In this document: positions 29,256 through 38,678 of the stretch, piece after piece
Layout: every line of letters begins with the position of its first letter
Numbering within the stretch: position 1 is the stretch's first letter
NCBI RefSeq assembly: GCF_019203965.1
Contig: NZ_CP076448.1
Coordinates: forward strand, 1,937,001-2,001,000
Direction of reading: 5' to 3'
Source of the DNA: Elioraea tepida
GTDB lineage: Bacteria > Pseudomonadota > Alphaproteobacteria > Acetobacterales > Acetobacteraceae
DNA: 64,000 nucleotides
Notes under the pieces: model-generated
Told to the model about the DNA's origin: nothing
Databases searched by the model: none
Seen by the model: only the letters and a program-made list of their open reading frames with translations
Program-made: the position numbers and the translations under genes

Positions 29256-29726
29256 ATGGCTCCGACGCGCGCACGCACGCTCGCCCTGCTCGCTCTCGCG
29301 GGCGGGCTTGCCGCGGCTTGCGCCGACTCGCCCGTCCCGCGCGAGTCGCTCGCCGGCGCGCCTTTCTCCCTCTGGCTCGCCGGCACGAACGTGGGAAGCC
29401 ACGTCGTGTTTCAGCGCAGTGTGTTTGACGCGGTCTATTCCTTCGTCACCGGCAAGGACTGCTCGCTGGTCAACCTCGAGCGTCGCGGCGAGTACTGCCG
29501 CAGTGTCGCCGTGGCGTCGCCCGAGCCCTTCTGCGTGCGCACGATCGGCGAGGTCGACTGCTGGACGGTCGCCAACCCCTATGGCCCGCAGCGGCCGGTG
29601 ACCGACACGCCGGCGAGGCCAGCGTCACGTGAGGCGCTGCGCTGGAGCCTCTCGCCGTTCCGCCCTTCGCCGCCCACCCAGGGCGAGGCGGGCGGCAGCG
29701 CGAGTTCCTCGGGCGGCCAGGAGTGA
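29256..29726 (+). CDS. hypothetical lipoprotein
   Basis: A 156-residue protein with a signal peptide and a possible lipobox ending AAAC (about residue 23). The mature part has four further cysteines (KDCSLVN, RGEYCRSV, PFCVRT, VDCWTV), probably disulfides, and a Pro/Ser/Gly-rich tail. I do not recognise a family. Its last 148 bases overlap the opposite-strand pyruvate-kinase-like gene. Confidence 0.65.
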   Translation: MAPTRARTLALLALAGGLAAACADSPVPRESLAGAPFSLWLAGTNVGSHVVFQRSVFDAVYSFVTGKDCSLVNLERRGEYCRSVAVASPEPFCVRTIGEVDCWTVANPYGPQRPVTDTPARPASREALRWSLSPFRPSPPTQGEAGGSASSSGGQE

Positions 29727-31171
29727 AGCGCGCCGAAGCGTGCCGTCTTCTTGCGCTGGTGCCGGTCCATGCGTCGCAGCACGTCGGCGAGGAAGCGCAC
29801 GCCGGCGGCGAGATGCGGGCCCTTGTTCAGCATCACGCATTCTGCCCGCTGCGCCATCGCGGCGTCGGTCGCCTCGGCCCGGCTCGGCAGGCCCTCGCGC
29901 ACCAGGCTGTCGAGCACCTGGGTCGCCCAGACCACCGGAACGCGCGCGGCTTCGGCGATCCAGAGGATCTCCTCCTGGATCTCCGACATGCGCGCGAAGC
30001 CGAGCTCGACCGCGAGGTCGCCACGCGCGATCATCACCGCAACCGGCCCGCGGGCCAGCGCCGTGACGATCAGCCGCGGCAGGTTGCGCACGGCGAGCGG
30101 GGTCTCGATCTTCAGCACCATCGGCAGAGGCGGGCGGCCCGGGCGCCTGAGCGCGAGCTCGCCCGAGAGCAGCGCGACGTCCTCGGGGCGCTGCACGAAG
30201 GAGTAGCCGACGCTGTCGGCGATCTCCGCGACCACGTCGAGGTCGGCGCGGTCCTTCTCCGTCAGTGGTGCCAGGGCGAGGCCGAGCTCGGGCACGTTCA
30301 CCCCCTTGCCAGGGCGAAGCCGCTCTCCCTTGGCGCGCGCATGGACCACGATGAGGACCGCGCGTCCTGGCGCCGCTGCGGTCACGGCGAGGCCAATCCT
30401 GCCGTCGTTGATCCACACCTCAGCACCGGGGGAGAGGGAATCGACCACGGCGGGGTGGGAGAGGGTCGCGATCACCGGGTCGGCTGAATCCGCGCGGGAG
30501 AGGTCGCGCACGAGAACGACCCTGTCGCCGCGCCTGAGCCGCACCGGCTCCGCCGCGTGCACGCTGGCGAGGCGGAGTTTCGGGCCGGCTATGTCCATCA
30601 GCACCGTGCAGCCGCCAGGCGCCGACTCCTCACGCACCAGCGCCGCCATCGCCCGCCAGGCTTGGGCGTCGTCATGGGCGCAGTTGATTCGGGCGCAGGT
30701 CATGCCGGCCTCAATGAGGGAACGGACCAGCGCCCTGTCCTCGGCCGCCTCGGAGGGGAGAGTGACCATGATCCTCGCCCGCGCGCCGATCCGGTCGGGG
30801 CCGAAGAAGCGGCGCTGGGCCTGGCGCAGGGCGGCGCCGGAAACCGCGATCTTGCCCGGGCGCCAGCGCCCGGGGCGGGGGGCGCCGACAAGCCGCCCGA
30901 GCGTGGCGCAGACCGACTCAAGGCTCGCCATCACATGCCCTTCGAGGCGGCCGAGCGAGGAGAGGCCGAAGGCGGCGAGCGACTCCTGCAGGTCGCTGAT
31001 GTCGTGGCGTCGAAGCGCGAGATAGCAGGCGAGGTTGTGGGCTGCCGGCAGGGCCCGGGCCGGCAGTCGGGCGCCGCTCCAGCCGGCGAGGATCGCGGCT
31101 GCCTCGTCACGCACGGCGGCGCGCAGGGCCTCGATCTCTCGGAACAGCTCGGCTGGGGTGAGGGTCGTCAT
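29579..31171 (-). CDS. pyruvate kinase family protein, atypical and lacking the C-terminal domain
   Basis: A 530-residue protein. About 115 N-terminal residues are outside the usual family. The barrel then shows ARIMVTLPSEA, GMTCARINCAHD, LMDIAGPKLRL, VLKIETPLAVRNL, MIARGDLAVELG and ATQVLDSLVREGLPSRAEATDAA, which match pyruvate kinase active-site blocks. The regulatory C-terminal domain of common pyruvate kinases is absent; an odd Pro/Arg tail follows instead. It may be a catalytic variant or use another enol phosphate. Start MTTLTPAEL is chosen over upstream codons that lack similarity. Confidence 0.78.
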   Translation of the reverse strand: MTTLTPAELFREIEALRAAVRDEAAAILAGWSGARLPARALPAAHNLACYLALRRHDISDLQESLAAFGLSSLGRLEGHVMASLESVCATLGRLVGAPRPGRWRPGKIAVSGAALRQAQRRFFGPDRIGARARIMVTLPSEAAEDRALVRSLIEAGMTCARINCAHDDAQAWRAMAALVREESAPGGCTVLMDIAGPKLRLASVHAAEPVRLRRGDRVVLVRDLSRADSADPVIATLSHPAVVDSLSPGAEVWINDGRIGLAVTAAAPGRAVLIVVHARAKGERLRPGKGVNVPELGLALAPLTEKDRADLDVVAEIADSVGYSFVQRPEDVALLSGELALRRPGRPPLPMVLKIETPLAVRNLPRLIVTALARGPVAVMIARGDLAVELGFARMSEIQEEILWIAEAARVPVVWATQVLDSLVREGLPSRAEATDAAMAQRAECVMLNKGPHLAAGVRFLADVLRRMDRHQRKKTARFGALHSWPPEELALPPASPWVGGEGRNGERLQRSASRDAGLAGVSVTGRCGP

Positions 31172-31349
31172 CGTTGCGGCTATCGGGCTTGCCTGGCCGA
31201 ATGGGAGGCTGCCTCGATCGCGCGCGCAAGCGCAGGCGCATGACGGCTCGGTCTGGGCGGCGAGCGAGCCGGATACCGGCCGCGGCCGTTCTGCTCTAGG
31301 CTCGGCCGGTCTGACGTTGTTCGGAGGATGCGCCATACCATTCCGTTCG

Positions 31350-32441
31350 ATGCCGCGCTGTGCGGAAAAGGAGATCGCCCCCGAGGACAAGCCCTGCCGG
31401 CACCTCCCTGCGCGCCTGCCGCTCTGGGGGGATGGCCGCCGGGGGGCGATCGGCATTCTCGGCGGGTCGTTCAACCCTGCCCACGAGGGGCACCGCCATA
31501 TCGCTCTCGCGGCGCTCAAGCGTCTTGGGCTGCGTGCGGTGTGGCTGATGGTCAGCCCCGGCAATCCGCTGAAACCCACCGATGGCATGGGCGTCTTCGA
31601 GGACAGGCTCGCCTCGGCAACGGTGATCGCCGGCGGCCACCCGAGGATCGTGCCGACCGACATCGAAGCGCGCATCGGCACACGCTACACGCGGCAGACG
31701 CTTGCGGTGCTTCGGCGTCGCTTCCGGCGCGCCCGGCTTGTCTGGTTGATGGGGGCGGACAACCAGGTGCAGATCCCGCGCTGGCAGGGCTGGAGGCGGA
31801 TCTTCGGCATGGTTCCGGTGGTGGTATTCCCACGCCCGGGCTGGACACGGGCGGCGCTTTCGGGCCTTGCGACGCGGCGCATGGCGAGGGCGCGCAGGCG
31901 AGCGGCCGCGGCGCGCGCCCTGCCGTGGCTCGAGGCGCCGGCCTGGGTGTTCCTGCCGGGACGCGAGCACCCGGCCTCGGCGACGATGATCCGTGCCGCC
32001 CGCGCCGCCGCGCGTGGGGAGGGGGCCGACGTGCGTCGGCCGAGGCGTGCGCCGACGCCGAAGCGCGTCACGGACGGTGCCATCACTCGTCCAGGACTCG
32101 AGCCCCTGACGCGCCTCGTGGTCGAGAGCCTGGAGTCCGACAAGGCGGAGGACGTCGTGGTGCTCGATCTCACGGGTAAGGCCGCCTTCGCCGACCGGAT
32201 GGTGGTCGCCTCCGGCCTCGCCAACCGGCAGATCCAGGCGATGGCGGAACACCTCGTCGAGAAGCTCGAGAGGGCCGGGGTTGCCCGGGTGCACACCGAG
32301 GGGCTCGGCAGTTCCGACTGGGTGCTGATCGATGCGGGCGACATCGTCGTGCACCTGTTCCGGCCGGAGACGCGAGCGCTCTATGCGCTCGAGAAGATGT
32401 GGGGCGTGACGCTGCCCGGGGAGGAGGCGGCGCGCGGCTGA
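31350..32441 (+). CDS. NadD-RsfS fusion: nicotinate-nucleotide adenylyltransferase joined to ribosomal silencing factor
   Basis: One open frame of 363 residues covers two proteins normally encoded separately. Residues ~35-215 are NadD: IGILGGSFNPAHEGHRHIAL (nucleotidyl-transferase HxGH-type motif), GADNQVQIPRW and HPASATMIRAA. Residues ~250-360 are RsfS: EDVVVLDLTGKAAFADRMVVASG, GLGSSDWVLIDAGDIVVHLF and YALEKMWG. About 35 residues rich in Arg link them, with no stop between. NadD makes the NAD precursor; RsfS binds uL14 and blocks subunit joining in starvation. An internal GTG near 32030 could also give free RsfS. Fusion versus internal start cannot be decided here. Confidence 0.85.
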   Translation: MPRCAEKEIAPEDKPCRHLPARLPLWGDGRRGAIGILGGSFNPAHEGHRHIALAALKRLGLRAVWLMVSPGNPLKPTDGMGVFEDRLASATVIAGGHPRIVPTDIEARIGTRYTRQTLAVLRRRFRRARLVWLMGADNQVQIPRWQGWRRIFGMVPVVVFPRPGWTRAALSGLATRRMARARRRAAAARALPWLEAPAWVFLPGREHPASATMIRAARAAARGEGADVRRPRRAPTPKRVTDGAITRPGLEPLTRLVVESLESDKAEDVVVLDLTGKAAFADRMVVASGLANRQIQAMAEHLVEKLERAGVARVHTEGLGSSDWVLIDAGDIVVHLFRPETRALYALEKMWGVTLPGEEAARG

Positions 32442-32451
32442 CGCGCCCCGC

Positions 32452-33138
32452 TCAGGCGTGGGCGCGCTCGACGACTCGCCCGTCCTCCATCGCCACCACG
32501 CGATCGGCGATGTCGAGGATCCGCGGGTCATGCGTCACGAGCAGGATCGTGCGTCCCTGTTGCTTGGCGAGGTCGCGGAGGAGGTGCATCGTTTCGCCCC
32601 CGGTTCGGCCGTCGAGCGCGGCGGTGGGTTCGTCGGCAAGCACGAGGCCGGGGGCGTGCACGAGCGCGCGGGCGATCGCGACCCGTTGGCGCTGCCCGCC
32701 CGAGAGGGTGGCGGGATAGGCCTCCGTCTTGTCGGCGAGGCCGACGGAGGCGAGCGCCGCATCCGCCCGAGCGAGCCGTTCCGCTTCGTCGAGGGAGGGA
32801 TCAAGTTCGAGCGCCATCGCCACGTTCTGCCGCGCGGTGAGAAAGCCGAGCAGGTTGTGGTGCTGGAAGATGAAGCCGATCCGCCTGCGCAACGCCACGC
32901 GTTCGGCCTCTGTTGCGCCGGCAAGCTCGGTGCCGAGCACGCGGCAGGAGCCCTCCTGGACGGCCCGAAGCGCGCCGACGAGGGTGAGCAGCGTGGTCTT
33001 TCCAGACCCGGACGGGCCGGTGAGAAGCACGATCTCGCCAGGCGCGACGGCGAGGGTGAGGTCCTCGAGCACCGGCTTCGCGAGGCCGCCATCGCCGAAG
33101 CGATGCGTCAGGCCGCGGACGTCGATCGCCCAGTCCAT
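32452..33138 (-). CDS. ABC exporter ATPase, DevA type
   Basis: A 228-residue ATPase with Walker A GPSGSGKTTL, signature LSGGQRQRVAIARAL, Walker B LVLADEPTAALD and a switch His in LVTHDPR. It follows the permease by seven bases and belongs to the DevBCA/MacB-like group of exporters coupled to a periplasmic adaptor. The substrate is unknown; a local TetR regulator suggests an inducible exporter. Confidence 0.9.
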   Translation of the reverse strand: MDWAIDVRGLTHRFGDGGLAKPVLEDLTLAVAPGEIVLLTGPSGSGKTTLLTLVGALRAVQEGSCRVLGTELAGATEAERVALRRRIGFIFQHHNLLGFLTARQNVAMALELDPSLDEAERLARADAALASVGLADKTEAYPATLSGGQRQRVAIARALVHAPGLVLADEPTAALDGRTGGETMHLLRDLAKQQGRTILLVTHDPRILDIADRVVAMEDGRVVERAHA

Positions 33139-33145
33139 CACGCCC

Positions 33146-34318
33146 TCAGAACATGTCCGCTGGGTTGGCGTCGCGCAGCTTGCGGATCGCGAGCAGGCCG
33201 GAGACGACGCACATGCCGAAGACGAGCACGAACACGAGCACGCTCTTCTCGAGATCGAGCGTGAGTGGGATGAAGATCTTCGCGGTCGCGAGCGCGTAGA
33301 GCCCCTTCGAGGCAAGCCAGCCCGGAACGTAGCCGGCAATGGCGAGGATCGCGGCCGCCCCCATCACCACGCGGGCGAGATAGAGGTTCGAGTAGCCCAT
33401 CGCCTTCAGCGTGGCGTACTCGCCGAGGTGGCGCGAGATGTCGCTGAACAGGATCTGGTAGACGATCACGCAGCCGACGACGAGGCCGATCACCACGCCA
33501 AGCCCGAAGATGAAGCCGATCGGTGCGACGTCGGCCCAGTAACGTTTCTCGAAAGCGACGAGCTCGGCATGGGTGAGAACCATCACGTCGGGCCCGAGCA
33601 GGGTCGCGATCCGCGTCTTAACCTCCGCCGCCTCCGCGCCGGAGGAGAGGAAGATCGCGCCGAGATCGACATGGTCGCGCGTCCGGTTGGGGAACAGCGA
33701 GAGGAAGGTGGTGTCGGAGACGATCGCGTGCCCTTCCGCGCCGAAGGTGGGCCCAAGCCGGAACAGCCCGCCGACCTCGACGCGCCGGTTGTTGAGCTCG
33801 CCCCAGAGGCGGCCCTCGCGGAGCAGCTCGGGGATCGGCCCGAAGACAGGCTTGCCGCGCTCGTCGAACAGGATCACGTCGCGCTTTCGGATCGCCTCGA
33901 GCCCCGCCTCGTCGAGCCCGTCGAAGGCGAGCAGGCCGGAGACGGGGTCGATCCCGAACACGAGCAGGGTGCGCTTGAGCGCCGTCTCGGGGTTCTTCCA
34001 GGCGGCATTGCCAACATAGAGGGGCGTGACCCGGGCGACCCCCTCGACGCCGAGCGCCTGCATCAGCCGCGCGCGCGGGAACGCTTGGGTGCGCCAGAGC
34101 GCCTCGGTCTGGGTGTTCAGGATGTAGAGATCGGCCGTCATGCCTTCTTGGGGCTTCACCGCGCTGTCGAACAGCGCGTCCATGAAGCCGAGCTGCATGA
34201 AGATGAGGAGGCAGGCGAACAGCACGCCGGAGAGGGCGGCGGCGAGACGCGCCGGCTCGTGGCGGAGCTGGCGCCACGCGAGCCGCGCGGGCAGAAGCCA
34301 GCGTGCCGCACCGGTCAT
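33146..34318 (-). CDS. ABC exporter permease, DevC type
   Basis: A 390-residue permease with an N-terminal membrane segment (SGVLFACLLIFMQLGFMDAL), a large periplasmic domain and three C-terminal membrane segments with FtsX-like features such as GEYATLKAMGYS. It matches the DevC family, which works with a DevB adaptor and DevA ATPase. The genes lie in the order tetR, devB, devC, devA in the direction of transcription. Confidence 0.9.
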   Translation of the reverse strand: MTGAARWLLPARLAWRQLRHEPARLAAALSGVLFACLLIFMQLGFMDALFDSAVKPQEGMTADLYILNTQTEALWRTQAFPRARLMQALGVEGVARVTPLYVGNAAWKNPETALKRTLLVFGIDPVSGLLAFDGLDEAGLEAIRKRDVILFDERGKPVFGPIPELLREGRLWGELNNRRVEVGGLFRLGPTFGAEGHAIVSDTTFLSLFPNRTRDHVDLGAIFLSSGAEAAEVKTRIATLLGPDVMVLTHAELVAFEKRYWADVAPIGFIFGLGVVIGLVVGCVIVYQILFSDISRHLGEYATLKAMGYSNLYLARVVMGAAAILAIAGYVPGWLASKGLYALATAKIFIPLTLDLEKSVLVFVLVFGMCVVSGLLAIRKLRDANPADMF

Positions 34319-34345
34319 TGCGCCGCCCCCCTCATCGCGCTCCCC

Positions 34346-35386
34346 TCACGGCGCGATCCTCACCTGCACCTGCATGTTCGACCGGCGCGCGAGGGCGGCC
34401 ACACCCTCCGGGTCGAGGGCGAGGCGGACCTCGACCACGCGCGCATCGACCGCCGCCACCGGGTCGGGCGAGACGATCGTGCTTCGCCCCACGGTCCAGC
34501 CGATCTCGCGCACCGAAGCCCCATAGGTCCGCGGGTCGCCCGGCACGACGACGGCGGCACGCGCTCCCTGGCGCACGCGCGGCAGGTCGGTCTCGAACAC
34601 CTCGGCCACGACATCGAGGGCGGAGAGGTCGGCGAGTTCGAGCACACCGTCCTCACCCACCTTCTCGCCGGGGCGGGCGAAGATCTTGAGAATTCGCCCA
34701 GAGATCGGCGCGATGAGCTTCGCGGTGTCGCGCTCGGCCCGCGCCTGGGCGACGGCGGCGCGCGCTGCGGCCACCTCTGCCTCGGCGATGGTGACGTCCT
34801 CCGGCCGCGGGGCGAGAAGTGTGGCAAGATCGGCCTCGGCGCGGGCGCGCTCGGCCGCGGCCTGGGCGGCGGCGAAACGGGCACGATCCCAGGCGGCTTC
34901 GGCTCCGGCGGCGCTGGCAAGCAGGCGACGGGCGCGGTCGGCGTCGCGCCGCGCGCTCTCCTCGGCGGCGGCGGCGGCGGCGACGCGCGCACGCGCGGCG
35001 GCGATCTCGGTGTCGCGGCCGGCGGCCAGAAGCTTGGCGCGCCGCGCCTCGGCGAGCGCGAGATTCGCCTCGGCCTGGGCAAGCGCCGCCTCCTTCCTCG
35101 GCAGGTCGTCGAAGATGGCAAGGATCGCTCCCTTCTCGACCTCCTCTCCCTCGCTGACGAGCACGTCGAGCACGCGCACCCCTTCCGCCCCGCCCGGGCG
35201 CGTGACGCGTCGGATTCGGCTCGCGGGCTCCACCCGGCCCAAGGCCCCCACGCCGGCCGGCGCGTCGGCGCGGGCCGCGGCCGCAGGAGCGGGACGGTCG
35301 AGCGCAAGCGGTTCGCCGAACAGGGCAAGGCCGGCGAGCGGCACCGCCACGAGCGCGGCTGCGGCAAGCATGAGCCAGCGCGTCAT
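34346..35386 (-). CDS. HlyD/DevB-type membrane fusion protein
   Basis: A 346-residue periplasmic adaptor. One N-terminal membrane anchor (MLAAAALVAVPLAGLALFG), a lipoyl half-motif (VLVSEGEEVEKGAILAIFDD), a long alanine-rich coiled coil (about 95-225) and a second half with ISGRILKIFARPGEKVGEDG. It should connect the DevCA exporter to an outer-membrane channel not found in this window. Its ATG overlaps the stop of the TetR gene (ATGA). Confidence 0.9.
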   Translation of the reverse strand: MTRWLMLAAAALVAVPLAGLALFGEPLALDRPAPAAAARADAPAGVGALGRVEPASRIRRVTRPGGAEGVRVLDVLVSEGEEVEKGAILAIFDDLPRKEAALAQAEANLALAEARRAKLLAAGRDTEIAAARARVAAAAAAEESARRDADRARRLLASAAGAEAAWDRARFAAAQAAAERARAEADLATLLAPRPEDVTIAEAEVAAARAAVAQARAERDTAKLIAPISGRILKIFARPGEKVGEDGVLELADLSALDVVAEVFETDLPRVRQGARAAVVVPGDPRTYGASVREIGWTVGRSTIVSPDPVAAVDARVVEVRLALDPEGVAALARRSNMQVQVRIAP

Positions 35387-35973
35387 CGGCCCGCCCCGCC
35401 TGTCGACGCCCCCTCGAGTGTCGCGAGCCGCGTAAGCGTCGCCTCGATCGCCTCGGCCTCCGCCTTGGTCGGCCGCCAGAGCGAGAACACTTTGGCGAGG
35501 AACAGCCCATCCGCCGCCACCTGGATCGCGAGCGCGTGGCCGGGCGGCAGCCCGTCGGCGGCGAGGATGGCGCGAATGCGCGCATGCTCTTCGCGGATCG
35601 GGTCGATCAGCGCCGGGTGATGCGCATGGGCGGCGAGCAGGGCGGCGGCGATGCGGAGGTCGCGCGCTTCGCGCTCGGGCGGCGAATGCAGCGCCCAGGC
35701 GATGGTGGCGCGGGCGGCCCTTCCTGGCCCTTCTGGCATGGCCGAGACGATGCCGTCGAAGATCGCGCGCATCTCGGCTGCAAGCCGGTCGACGAGCGCG
35801 GTGAGCAGCGCTTCCTTGGAGCGGTAGTGGTGCAGAAGCCCGCCTTTGGAGATGTCGGCGGCGGCGGCGACGGCGTCGAGGGTGAGCGCGCCGACGCCGC
35901 GGTCAGCGACGATCTGCTCGGCGGCATCGAGGAGGCGGGTGCGCGTGTCGTCGCGTTCGTTGCGGTGCAGCAT
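35383..35973 (-). CDS. TetR family transcriptional regulator
   Basis: A 196-residue regulator. The N-terminal helix-turn-helix reads TRTRLLDAAEQIVADRGVGALTLDAVAAAADISKGGLLHHYRSKEALL, a clear TetR pattern; the ligand domain is unassigned. It is the first gene of the exporter operon and probably represses it. The ATG at 35973 is preferred to an upstream in-frame ATG because the helix-turn-helix begins at a normal distance from it. A palindrome lies 35 bases upstream. Confidence 0.9.
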   Translation of the reverse strand: MLHRNERDDTRTRLLDAAEQIVADRGVGALTLDAVAAAADISKGGLLHHYRSKEALLTALVDRLAAEMRAIFDGIVSAMPEGPGRAARATIAWALHSPPEREARDLRIAAALLAAHAHHPALIDPIREEHARIRAILAADGLPPGHALAIQVAADGLFLAKVFSLWRPTKAEAEAIEATLTRLATLEGASTGGAGR

Positions 35974-36007
35974 GGCGCTCCCATACCATCTGGTCGGTCG
36001 GTAGGCA

Positions 36008-36021
36008 ACCGTCCGGACGGT
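36008..36021. promoter_or_regulatory. candidate TetR operator, 14-base perfect palindrome
   Basis: ACCGTCCGGACGGT reads the same on both strands and lies in the gap between the TetR start and the divergent epimerase gene. A related GGTCGGTCGGT tract sits just beside it. TetR-family operators are usually palindromes near their own promoter, so self-regulation is likely, but this is inferred. Confidence 0.5.
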
Positions 36022-36101
36022 CGGGCAGGTCGGCGCGGTCATGGCTTGCGGAGCGTCGTCGATGCGGCGATGGTCCGCCCGATCCTTCGCAGACGAGCCC
36101 C

Positions 36102-37097
36102 ATGACGATCCTGGTCACCGGCGCGGCCGGGTTCATCGGCTTCCACCTCGCCCGCGCCCTGCTCGCCCGCGGCGAGCGCGTGATCGGCGTCGACAACGTG
36201 AACGACTACTACGACCCGGCGCTGAAGGAGGCCCGGCTCGCGGTGCTCGAAGCCGAGCTGGGCTTCACCTTCGTCCGCGGCGACCTCGCCGACCATGCCG
36301 CGGTGCTCGCGCTTGCCGAGCGCTTTCCCGGCATCGACCGGATCGTCCATCTCGCCGCCCAGGCAGGGGTGCGCTACGCCGAGGTGAACCCGTGGGCCTA
36401 TGTCGATGCCAACGCGATGGGCCAAGTGGCGATTCTCGAGCTCGCGCGGCGGCTCGGGCGCCTTTCCCACGTGCTCTACGCCTCCTCCTCCTCGGTCTAT
36501 GGCGGCAACACCAAGCTCCCCTTCTCCGAGACCGACCCGGTGGAGCGCCCCTTTTCTCTCTATGCCGCGACCAAGCGCGGGGCGGAGCTCATAGCCGCGG
36601 CCTATGCCCACCTCCACGGCATCCCCTCGACGGGGCTTCGCTTCTTCACCGTCTACGGCCCCTGGGGCCGGCCTGACATGGCCGCCTACCTGTTCGCGAA
36701 AGCGATCACCGAGGGACGGCCGATCACCGTCTTCGGCGAGGGCAAGCTCACGCGCGACTTCACCTATATCGACGACATCGTCGCCGGGATCCTCGGCTGC
36801 CTGGATGCCGGTCCGGCCGTGGCCGCGCGCCCGGACGAGCCGGGCGGGCCGCCGCACCGCGTCTACAACCTGGGCAATCACCGCTCCGAGCCGCTCTCGC
36901 GCTACATCGGCCTGATCGAGGAGGCGCTTGGGCGGCGCGCGATCGTCGAGCACAAGCCGCGGCCGCGCGCCGACGTGCCCGAGACCTATGCCGACATCAC
37001 CCGGGCGCGCGAGGACTTCGGCTTCGACCCGGCCACACCGATCGACCTCGGCATCCCCAGCTTCATCGCCTGGTTCCGCGCCTGGCACGGGGTGTAG
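36102..37097 (+). CDS. NAD-dependent nucleotide-sugar epimerase, UDP-glucuronate 4-epimerase-like
   Basis: A 331-residue extended [24 protein letters not shown] binds [20 protein letters not shown] is typical of UDP-glucuronate 4-epimerases; [18 protein letters not shown] and [10 protein letters not shown] give the Ser and Tyr-X3-Lys. The [14 protein letters not shown] block fits the same group. It would supply UDP-galacturonate for surface glycans, consistent with the glycosyltransferase group downstream. Confidence 0.88.
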   Translation: MTILVTGAAGFIGFHLARALLARGERVIGVDNVNDYYDPALKEARLAVLEAELGFTFVRGDLADHAAVLALAERFPGIDRIVHLAAQAGVRYAEVNPWAYVDANAMGQVAILELARRLGRLSHVLYASSSSVYGGNTKLPFSETDPVERPFSLYAATKRGAELIAAAYAHLHGIPSTGLRFFTVYGPWGRPDMAAYLFAKAITEGRPITVFGEGKLTRDFTYIDDIVAGILGCLDAGPAVAARPDEPGGPPHRVYNLGNHRSEPLSRYIGLIEEALGRRAIVEHKPRPRADVPETYADITRAREDFGFDPATPIDLGIPSFIAWFRAWHGV

Positions 37098-37222
37098 CGG
37101 CCAGTCCGGCCGGGTCTCTGGGTTGCGACGCCCCGCCCCCGCCCCATCTCCGCTGCGGCTGGCTTCGCGCCCGCGGCCGTGCTAGGGCGCGGCCCGAGAC
37201 CGTTGACCCCGCGAGGACCCCG

Positions 37223-38644
37223 ATGCCCGAGAGCCCGATGCCGACCCAAGGCCCTGACTATGTCGTGAAGGACATCTCGCTCGCCGAGTGGGGTCGCAAG
37301 GAGATCGCCATCGCCGAGACGGAGATGCCGGGGCTGATGGCGATCCGCGAGGAGTACGGGCCGAAGAAACCGCTCGCCGGGGCGCGAATCGCCGGCTGCC
37401 TGCACATGACGATCCAGACCGCGGTGCTGATCGAGACGCTGAAGGCGCTCGGCGCCGATGTGCGCTGGTCCTCCTGCAACATCTTCTCGACCCAGGACCA
37501 TGCGGCGGCGGCGATCGCCGCGGGCGGCACGCCCGTCTTCGCCGTCAAGGGCGAGACGCTCACCGAGTACTGGGACTATGTGCGGCGAACGCTCGAGTGG
37601 CACGACGGCGGCACGCCGAACATGCTGCTCGATGACGGCGGCGACCTCACGCTGTTCGTGCACCAGGGCCTGCGGGCCGAACGCGGCGACCGCGCCTTCC
37701 TCGACAGCCCGACCAACGAGGAGGAGGAGGTGTTCTTCGGGCTCATCCGGCGCACGCTCGCCGAGAAGCCCGGCTGGTTCGCGACCCTTGCTGCGAACAT
37801 CCGCGGCGTTTCGGAGGAGACGACGACGGGCGTGCACCGGCTCTACCAGATGGAGAAGGAGGGGCGTCTCCTCTTCCCCGCCATCAACGTCAATGACAGC
37901 GTCACCAAGTCGAAGTTCGACAATCTCTACGGCTGCCGCGAGAGCCTCGTCGATGGCATACGCCGTGGCACCGATGTGATGATGGCAGGCAAGGTGGCGG
38001 TGGTCGCCGGCTTCGGCGATGTCGGCAAGGGATCGGCGGCGAGCCTGCGCAACGCTGGCTGCCGCGTGCTCGTGACCGAGATCGACCCGATCTGCGCGCT
38101 GCAGGCGGCGATGGAAGGATACGAGGTCGTGACGATGGAGGAGGCCGCGCCGCGCGCCGACATCTTCGTCACCGCCACCGGAAACGTCGATGTCATCACG
38201 CTCGACCACATGCGGGCGATGAAACACCGGGCGATCGTCTGCAATATCGGCCACTTCGACAGCGAGATTCAGGTCGCGGCGCTCAGGAACTTCAAGTGGC
38301 ACAACATCAAGCCGCAGGTTGACGAGATCGAGTTCCCCGACGGCAAGCGGATCATTCTGCTCTCCGAGGGCAGGCTTGTGAATCTCGGCAACGCCACCGG
38401 CCACCCGTCCTTCGTGATGTCCTCCTCCTTCTCCAACCAGACGCTCGCGCAGATCGAGCTCTGGACCAACCCGGGAAAGTACGAGCGCAAGGTCTACGTT
38501 CTGCCCAAGGCGCTCGACGAGAAGGTGGCGATGCTTCATCTCGCCAAGCTCGGGGCGAAGCTGACGGTTCTGACGCCGAAACAGGCGGCCTATATCGGCG
38601 TGCCGCAGTCTGGGCCGTTCAAGCCCGACACCTACCGCTACTGA
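37223..38644 (+). CDS. ahcY: adenosylhomocysteinase AhcY
   Basis: A 473-residue cytosolic enzyme that splits S-adenosylhomocysteine into adenosine and homocysteine, relieving inhibition of methyltransferases. [33 protein letters not shown], the NAD motif [16 protein letters not shown] and the C-terminal PFKPDTYRY are all present. Length is normal for the long bacterial form. I looked for an upstream S-adenosylhomocysteine riboswitch and did not see a convincing one. Confidence 0.97.
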   Translation: MPESPMPTQGPDYVVKDISLAEWGRKEIAIAETEMPGLMAIREEYGPKKPLAGARIAGCLHMTIQTAVLIETLKALGADVRWSSCNIFSTQDHAAAAIAAGGTPVFAVKGETLTEYWDYVRRTLEWHDGGTPNMLLDDGGDLTLFVHQGLRAERGDRAFLDSPTNEEEEVFFGLIRRTLAEKPGWFATLAANIRGVSEETTTGVHRLYQMEKEGRLLFPAINVNDSVTKSKFDNLYGCRESLVDGIRRGTDVMMAGKVAVVAGFGDVGKGSAASLRNAGCRVLVTEIDPICALQAAMEGYEVVTMEEAAPRADIFVTATGNVDVITLDHMRAMKHRAIVCNIGHFDSEIQVAALRNFKWHNIKPQVDEIEFPDGKRIILLSEGRLVNLGNATGHPSFVMSSSFSNQTLAQIELWTNPGKYERKVYVLPKALDEKVAMLHLAKLGAKLTVLTPKQAAYIGVPQSGPFKPDTYRY

Positions 38645-38678
38645 GCCTCGCGCTGCCGAGGCCGGCTCGCGTGCGGCC

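Noticed and set aside
32729-35620. 963-codon plus-strand open frame opposite the exporter operon
   Set aside because: It is the shadow of devA, devC, devB and tetR on the other strand in GC-rich DNA; it has no motifs and the minus-strand genes are clear.
37098-37222. S-adenosylhomocysteine or SAM riboswitch before ahcY
   Set aside because: No recognisable conserved core or pseudoknot pattern in the 125-base gap.
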